Shown here piece by piece: positions 57,461 to 64,000 of a DNA stretch of 64,000 nucleotides (position 1 is the stretch's first letter; every line of letters begins with the position of its first letter). The translations under genes were made by a program, and so were the position numbers. The DNA lies in assembly GCA_021234155.1 (NCBI GenBank), contig JAJEKV010000113.1, positions 1,426,001 to 1,490,000 of the forward strand, given 5' to 3'. This DNA is from Isoetes taiwanensis (lineage: Eukaryota; Streptophyta; Lycopodiopsida; Isoetales; Isoetaceae). The notes below the pieces were generated by a model. It worked only from the letters and a program-made list of their open reading frames with translations, made no database searches and was not told where the DNA came from.

Positions 57461-58120
57461 AAAATTGGGGCAAATTGGGGGCCCCCAGTTTGGGTGGACC
57501 CTAATTGGTAATTAACCCGTTGCCCAATCGATCTGGGTTAGGTGGCAGTTTCTAAACTAAGTTCTTAATAATTTATTAACATAGTTAATTACTAATTCTT
57601 AACTAATTTAGCATATTTTGCCTTTAGATTAATATTTAGTCCTAACATAGCTAATCTTACCATGTTAATTAATCACACGAACTAGCAGTAGGGCAGGCTT
57701 GAGGTAGAGGGGTGGAAATGAATATTCAAAGGCGATATGGGGTTTTATTTGTCTAGATGGAATGCGAAGAGGAAGAAACAAGGTGCTGCGCACGGAGGGT
57801 TGCCCTCCGTGGCCTGAGGGTGAAGTGGCTTAAATCATACTTCAATTTCATGTTTTCACAATCAATCAAAATTGTTACTTCAATTTGATAGCATGACATT
57901 ATGAAGATTGGCCTAAAGAAATCTTTGATTCTCGTCAAGTTGTAACATACATGTTAGATGGACATTGGAAAAATAAAAAACGTAGACTGATGGCACCCAA
58001 TGCTTATTTAATCCAATATTCCAAAAATTATATGGACTCTGTTATCTTGTATGTTATACCTTCATTGACCATATTTATTTCTCTATGGCATGAGTTTTCT
58101 AATAACATTCTATTAATGAA
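57461..58120. other. no recognisable gene
   Basis: AT-rich; nothing beyond short frames. Confidence 0.45.
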
Positions 58121-58128
58121 CAGTTAGC

Positions 58129-58350
58129 AATTCCAAGAGGCATGCAACTTAGACCCTACATTGTTATAATAGTGGTGAACACGGTTTGTGGAGCCGAACA
58201 ATGTGGAATAACTTGATTGCAGCTTAGACCCTACACTGTCATAATAGAGGCGAACATGTGTTGTTGAGCCAAACAATGTGGAATACCTTGGTTGTGCAAT
58301 TGAATCGTGCGAACAATGTGGAAGAACTTGGTTGTGCAATTGACTCATGC
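58129..58350. repeat. nested tandem duplications
   Basis: About 85 bp from GCAACTTAGACCCTACA to AATGTGGAATAACTTG is repeated once with changes (58,129-58,212 and 58,221-58,293). Its last 42 bp (AACAATGTGGAA..CTTGGTTGTGCAATTGA) is repeated again at 58,312-58,350. Confidence 0.75.
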
Positions 58351-58876
58351 GTTAGCACGCTTTAGATGGATGTTATTTTTTAGTTATGTTTCCAAATGAA
58401 CAAATTCACATCTGAATACATTATTACCTACAATGGATTGTTTCTTATTTTTTGCCTAAATTGTAATTATGTATAAGGTTTGCAATAGATGCTTTCCATC
58501 CATTTTTTAAAGGTAGGGGAGGCCTTTTAATATTTTACGGTTTGCTTAGTGCACTCGCAAAGGCTTATTTTTAAATGGTTCATAGGTATGATGTGGATGT
58601 GGGCTTCCATTGTTGGACGCAAATAAAGGTCCAAAATTAGACTTGAAGCCTGTATAATGGCAGCACAATCTACATACAACATAAAATAAAGCACGATAGA
58701 TTTCAATGAGAATTCCAATTTTAGTTACATAGAGTGCCTTTTATTGCTAGGTTCAACTTTGCTTTTAAACGGACTACAGACATGCTACATACATATACAA
58801 AGATCCATCTGATTGTATTAATATGGCAATAATACAAAGCCAATAAGTTTTACAAAAATGAAACTATTGCTCCCTC

Positions 58877-59510
58877 CATAATTAATATGGAAGGAAGGAA
58901 GGAAGGAAAAATTTTTAACGTCCACGGAACCCAATCGGGTTATGGGACCGAGTACATAAGGGACCGAAGTCCTGGACCGAAGTCCAAACAAGCACATGGG
59001 CCGAAGCCCTTAAACCAAAGCACAACGTGAGGCAGAACACAACCATCATGACCCGGATTAAAACCACCGGGAAAACCGCTGCCCGGGATGACTATGGTCT
59101 CCACCGATCCAAAATCCATGCCGCTGTAATAAGCAACAAGCATACCTTCATACCTCCAGCCAGACAAGGCTTCACCAAGCAGCTCCCGAACCAGTAGCCT
59201 CTTCACAACTGGTGCTGGAAAAGACGCCTCTAACGCCAATCGCCTGTCGCCCGGAAGTGGAAGGCCCCGAAAACCGGGCCAGGGAATCGCCCATCTGGAG
59301 GTGCCTCCTCACCCATCCTTCCGACCCCTGCCAAGCGCCAAGACTTCGTATATGCGCCAAGCAGGACATCCACTCAGTATCACACACCGCGAGGGCGCCA
59401 TCCTTCATCGCCGTGCTCCGCCATCCATCATCAAATTCTGCCGGGCAGTCCTCGAACAAATAAGCCAGTAGGCGCCAGCGCTAGGGCCGACAGCTAGGAA
59501 GAAGGAGGGC
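58877..59510 (-). mobile_element. retroposon insertion with GTGGACGTTAAAA tail, flanked by long direct repeats
   Basis: On the minus strand it ends GGTTCCGTGGACGTTAAAAA followed by (TTCC)n, matching the tails at 9,021 and 9,426. It is GC-rich, unlike its surroundings. The flanks 58,823-58,876 and 59,511-59,565 are the same sequence (ATGGCAATAATACAAAGCCA ... ACTATTGCTCC) with three or so differences. Minus-strand frames of 95-99 codons exist but match no family I know. Confidence 0.7.
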
Positions 59511-59565
59511 ATGGCAATAATACAAAGCCAAATAAGTTCTACAAAAATGAAACTATTGCTCCATC

Positions 59566-60640
59566 TATGATTTGTTAAAATATAAGAAACAACAATTTAG
59601 AGACAGATTACCATATTATATCACTATATTAGAGAGTAGATAATAGTGTAGGATTACGTAAATACTTTTTAAGAGTAGAAACTTGCTTTTGAACGGACTG
59701 GAAGAACCAACTTGAAGTCTTATGCAGGACCTCTAGATGTTCCGAGGCCCAAAGAACATGGCAATAAAAGGTCTTGATGTCTAGCACATGGCAATAAAAG
59801 GTCCTGCTGTGTATGTGAAATGCTATTGTAAAGTTCGTCCACACATTCAGCACCTATATGAGCAAACTGAAACTTCATGGCAAAAGTGCAAAGATGTTAA
59901 GGCATTGCAATAGGAAGAAACATGCAGTTGCAAATGATGAAGAACATGTAGAGAAACCTATGCACTACTCTCATGTATGCACGAACTATGCTATTTCCTG
60001 CCTTTCCAGATTAATAATGAATTTAAGCAAATGACTTCTACAACAAATAATTCTAACTTGCATGTGCCTTCAGACCTTTCAGATTGTTTGTGCTAAAAGT
60101 TGATACTTTCTCCATGGAATATGGAATCACATGCTCATTTACATGTGCACTGCTGAAGAGCAATCCCATAAGCAAATAAATTGTAATTACACCCCCAGGA
60201 AGCTCACCAACTGGTACTCTGGATCTATATCAACACAAAGGAAGGACATCTCAACCATCTATCAAGACATGATACAAATTGATGTTAAAAAATTCTGAAT
60301 GGTTATGTTACCAGACAACACCCTCAAAACAAAACAAAACTTGTGAATGCAAAGCTTAAGGTATTGATTTTGAGTAAGAAGACGGGTGAATCTTCTACAA
60401 ACCCTACCCTACACTTCAAAACCTTTAAGCTTCCATCTTAATAGGAGTTTTGAAGCCTAGGATTCACACTGGCATTATTGCATGTTCATAAGGAAACACT
60501 AGTATGCTCTTGCCAATTTCTGGGGCTATCTAATAAGCATCAAAATCAATAGCACTGCATGGATGCTCGTAACTTTCCTACTCGTTATAATAATTGATTC
60601 AAAACAAAGTACAAAACTTTGTTTAACATGTAATCAAGTC
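59566..60640. other. no recognisable gene
   Basis: AT-rich. A 27-bp word, ACATGGCAATAAAAGGTC(T/C)TG, is tandemly repeated at about 59,757-59,807. Nothing else noted. Confidence 0.5.
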
Positions 60641-61720
60641 ATGCGAGGCATAGCGATGGCGGCAACGGCGGCGGCGGGATCTAGGCGGCAGACACAGGTG
60701 ACGATCTGAGGGGAGCTGGTGGGCGCAGATCTGGTGGGAGCTATGGCAGGGGAAGGCAATAGCAATCAGGTGGCTCCTAAGCGGATCCCCAAATTGGCAA
60801 GGGCGTCCCAGCAGAATCGACCTACTGGGTCTTCAATCCGGCAGCTTGGTATGGAGGCGATAGAGGTGGAGTCCTCTCTCGGCAGCCTTCTCGGCGGCGA
60901 AACCGGCTCCTTTGGCGTGCGGTTGCTCCCTTGGGAGGCGATTTGGTGCAAGGGTTAAAGGATATGGTTCAATCGGTTTCGATCCAGATGGGGCCGGGCG
61001 ATCTGGCCAGATAGGGACTCGACTCAACCGTTTCAACCGGGCGGATGGGATAGGATGGCCCAGCCAGGATCGATCCGGTCTTTTTGATCCGTGGGGGACG
61101 CCGCTCAACAAGGTCATGTTGTGGCTCAAGAGTTTTTCGCCTTTGCCGGATCGAGCAGGCTGACAGGTCAATCACCGGGTCTTCAATTGGGGGCGCAGAG
61201 GGGCTCAGACAAATTTGCCCTTGCCAGCGCCAGATATGGTCCCCTGCGGCTGAGTGTTTAGCGCGGACTAGCTTCTAGACAGGCGTAGGGAACCGCTTCA
61301 CCGGGTTCTCATCCGGGGCGGGAACGGGCCGAGGGAGCACGGGATGGGCCGATAGGAGTCTTCACCTGCCGTGGTATGTGCCGCAGGGGGGCGGATTTCG
61401 CGGATTCCGAAGCAAAGATGCCCCCACCGGAAACGCAACTTCCGTTTCAGCGATGCAGGTCCGGCTAAGCCGACGACATCGCCGCTGACCCTTTGCTCTT
61501 CCAGAACCTATGAGCAATTTGCCGCTGGGCGAGGGTTGTAGCGGTGCTTTGAAGCATCCGGAGAAGCCAGCAGAGCACATGACTCCGAGTTTGGAGAGGC
61601 GAGAGGGTGAGGGGCAGAGTGTTGGGGGGGCGCCGCCGGGCTAACAAATGACACGGTCAGCCGCCTTTCCGGCCACCCGTTCTCGAGTGGATTCGCAAAT
61701 GTGGCAACGGCCGATACCGA

Positions 61721-62876
61721 ATGGAGGAGGCCCTAGCGTTTTTGAATCAGCATAACAGAAGAGAATTGCAGGTCGACTCTGCTGGCCCTCCTGCTAACAT
61801 CGTTGTGGTAGACCATCAGCAGCACCTAAAGTCTATTTCCAATCTGGTGTCCTGCGCGGTGTTGGTGTACTATCTGAAGTACCGGACACTAGGGAGAGTC
61901 TGGCAGTGGTCGCAAGCTCACTTTAAGCGGCCGGGTATATCGCCATTTCAGTCCTTGAAGTTCCCGGGGAATAATTTCTTCCCTCCTCATGTTCGATCAT
62001 ACGGTGGTGGAGAGGGTAGTGGCGGTGGGGTTGACCCTCATGTGGGGGAACTATCTGATTTATCGATTACATCCCCTCGGTGTGAGTGCTCGACTCTGGT
62101 TTACCTTGAAGATCCCCCTTTGGTTTTGGTGGTGGACCTCCCGGCAGATATGCTTCTCGCCGAGTTCATGATAGCGATTGCCAATGGGCTCGGAGGGCAT
62201 GTTGCTTCACTCCATAGCTCGGGGGAGCCGAAGATTTGCGCTCTTGCCGCCCAGATAGTCCCCCGGCTCCCTCCTCGCAGCCATCGTTAGGAGTGGCGAT
62301 TGGTACTTTCGGTTTCCCCTTAGATTGTTGAATGGCGCCGAGATCCGAAGAATGTTTCCCCGCCAGTTCTTCTTTGCAGTTCGCCCCCAAGCACGCACCG
62401 CCCCGGCCGGGACTCCACGGGAGACTAGGCACGAGGTTCTTCGGGAGGCGACAGGGGCCTCGCCCCACCCTATGCCGGTACAGAAGCCGTCTCCGGAGAG
62501 GACCCAGACGGTAGCGGGGCCTGTGATGGGTAGGTCATCCTGGCCTATCGCGAGTAACGTGCCCTCGGCCGCCCCCGTGGAGCAAGGCAGCTCGGACCCA
62601 ACGATGTCTCCACAGATGGTGGCCGTGGCTGCCCACATTCAGCCACCGCAGGAGCGCAGCAGAGGGCAAATGGATCCGGGGCGGCCGGGCGGCGGGTTCA
62701 CTCCTGGACTCGACGCCGGCATCGATCCGGCCGCCCTTCGGGAGGGGATGGAATTGGACAAGGTGGCGCCGCAAGCGCCTTGGGCCGACATGAGGCGGTC
62801 CGATGCATCGGTCTCCCCGGCGGACAACCCGCCCTGGGTTCCTATGATTCAGATCTGGGGCTTTTTTCGCCGGTGA
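61721..62876 (+). pseudogene. LINE ORF1-like protein (DUF4283-like region and proline-rich tail)
   Basis: Frames 61,721-62,290, 61,989-62,171 and 62,325-62,876 together resemble a plant L1 ORF1. There is a nucleic-acid-binding core (LKFPGNNFF; RVVAVGLTLMWGNYLIYRL; PPLVLVVDLPADML) of DUF4283 type, split by frame steps at about 61,985 and about 62,120. A proline-rich hydrophilic C-terminal region follows. ORF1 proteins bind LINE RNA. ORF1 ends 50 bases before the ORF2 ATG. Confidence 0.55.
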
Positions 62877-62928
62877 GACGGGGGCGGAAAAAGAAGCAGC
62901 GTAAGAATCCGTCCTCTCAGTAATAGCT

Positions 62929-64000
62929 ATGGACAAGAAGATCCTGAGTTGGAATGTTCGAGGTGTGCGTTCGTCGCCTAGTAAGAGAGCGAGAGTGGCG
63001 CTGGCTGTCCGCAAGATGGACCCTGACATCTTGTGCCTTCAGGAACATAAGTGTCACAGGGGGGATACCCGGCATTGCTGGACATGTTAGCCACAATATG
63101 TCGCCGGCATTGCCACCTCGGGGGCTTCTAAAGGTGGGACTACATTGCGTGGAAGATGCATGTGCGGTGACGCTTCACCCCGGGCCGATCGGGCCGGGGC
63201 GTGGGTCATTGTCAAGTGGCGAGAGGGTCTGCATGAGTGGGGGATTGTAAATGTCTATGCCCACAATACGGCGCGGCAGAGGGGGGCGTTGTGGGCATCC
63301 CTGAAGCACAAGCTTGCATCCCTGGGAGCTGGTGTGGCTTGGCTGTTGTTGGGTGATTTCAATATGGTGGAGACTCCTCAGGATAGGTGTGGTAGAGTGG
63401 CGGACGTGGTACAAGGTTTTGAGCGGGCGGAATGGGTTAAGCTGCTGGACTCCGGGCAGTTGGCGGAGTTGCCGGGCGACTCCACGTTTACTTGGTGTAA
63501 TCAGTGGACTGGGGCGGGACGGGCGTATGCTCGGCATGACAGATGTTATGCTAACACCCTCGTAGCGGACCGGGCGCCTTTGCTCAAGCGGAAGAACATT
63601 TTGTCCACCGCGGTCTCCGATCATTTTCCTCAGCTAATTTCCCAGGGCTCGAGTGCAGTCAGGCCGACGCGCACGGTCTTCAAGCTGAACACTGCGTACC
63701 TCAAGGATGCTGATTTCTCGTGGGGTTGCCAGCAGATTTGGTTCCGCACCTTTCGGGATAACTTTGGCATGTCGGGGATGGTGAAGGCCCTGGCTGAGGT
63801 CAAGGCTTTTGCCAAGTCATGGGGAAGTCGGAGGATACGCCAGGAGCGGGAGGAGTTAGAGGCATGGTATCGCGAATTGGAAGCCCTCAGGTCCCAGCCG
63901 TCTGATGGGGTGCGGGAGAAGGAGTTACTGCGCTACATTGCAGCGGACGAATCCAAGAAGGTAGCGCAGGCGAGGGTGAAGGCAGGACTCACTTGGCTAC
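62929..64000 (+). CDS. LINE ORF2, apurinic-type endonuclease domain (partial, one frame step)
   Basis: ATG 62,929 starts MDKKILSWNVRGVR, with the catalytic Asn, followed by DILCLQEHK with the catalytic Glu. The frame breaks at about 63,055-63,180. From about 63,185 it is open to the window end, with WGIVNVYAHN, LLLGDFNMVE, ELPGDSTFTW, and AVSDHFPQLI carrying the terminal SDH. These are the ordered motifs of an L1-type endonuclease/exonuclease/phosphatase domain. A coiled-coil-like charged linker (63,780-63,990) follows, as expected before the RT. The enzyme nicks target DNA for target-primed reverse transcription. Confidence 0.85.

Larger units (their letters stand above)
60650..64000 (+). 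mobile_element. L1-type LINE, 5' half, GC-rich
   Basis: An abrupt change to GC-rich sequence at about 60,650 marks the likely 5' end and UTR. ORF1 remains are at 61,721-62,876, and ORF2 with its endonuclease domain starts at 62,929. The element runs off the right edge before the RT domain. It is orientated on the plus strand. Confidence 0.75.

Overview
This window is nuclear DNA of a land plant and is built almost entirely of mobile elements, broken genes and duplicated blocks. The evidence for a plant is a run of ERECTA-family LRR exons with plant-type GT-AG introns, Ty3/gypsy elements without a chromodomain, L1 LINEs with a zf-RVT tail, and a Helitron end. A non-seed plant such as a fern or lycophyte is my guess, with low confidence. 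The sequence is AT-rich except for a GC-rich LINE at the right edge.

Left block (1-16,872). It starts inside the 5' LTR of gypsy element A (1-8,329; LTR about 2.45 kb, TG...CA ends). Then comes the right half of an unrecognised gene (8,330-8,991), two retroposon tails ending in (ATTCT)n, a degraded DUF7869-type gene on the minus strand (10,446-12,196), and an intron-containing reverse transcriptase gene of neither gypsy nor L1 type, also on the minus strand (12,912-15,194). The block ends in a minus-strand Helitron that carries ERECTA-like exons. I call 8,330-16,872 block S.

Middle (16,873-27,277). About 1 kb of degenerate TTCTAGAA/AATCTAAGG repeats is followed by an inverted, partly deleted copy of S (19,065-22,397). 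That copy holds a MITE and abuts a 5'-truncated L1 LINE with a 17-bp target duplication. Further right are a cluster of AATCGC/GCGATT hairpins, a SINE, and the left half of the unrecognised gene (26,571-27,277).

Retroelement array and second S (27,278-51,420). An array LTR-internal(B)-truncated LTR-internal(C)-LTR fills 27,278-42,581. It is bounded by the 5-bp duplication AAGCT and sits exactly inside the unrecognised gene, whose frame continues at 42,582. A second copy of S follows (42,582-51,111), and the Helitron continues further than in the first copy, showing two more ERECTA-like exons. Positions 34,009-51,111 correspond to 1-16,872, so this is either a roughly 34-kb tandem duplication or two haplotypes joined by the assembly.

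Right part (51,421-64,000). It has long stretches without recognisable genes, L1 3' fragments with a tandemly and inversely repeated unit, a retroposon flanked by direct repeats of about 55 bp, and the 5' half of a GC-rich L1-type LINE running off the window.

Two cautions. All three gypsy internal regions lack the reverse transcriptase palm domain and carry a partial RNase H upstream of where it should be, so this appears to be an RT-less family. Differences between repeat copies are concentrated at CAG/CTG triplets and are mostly indels or T-to-C changes. That looks like long-read base-calling error at CHG-methylated sites, so many frame breaks here may not be real.
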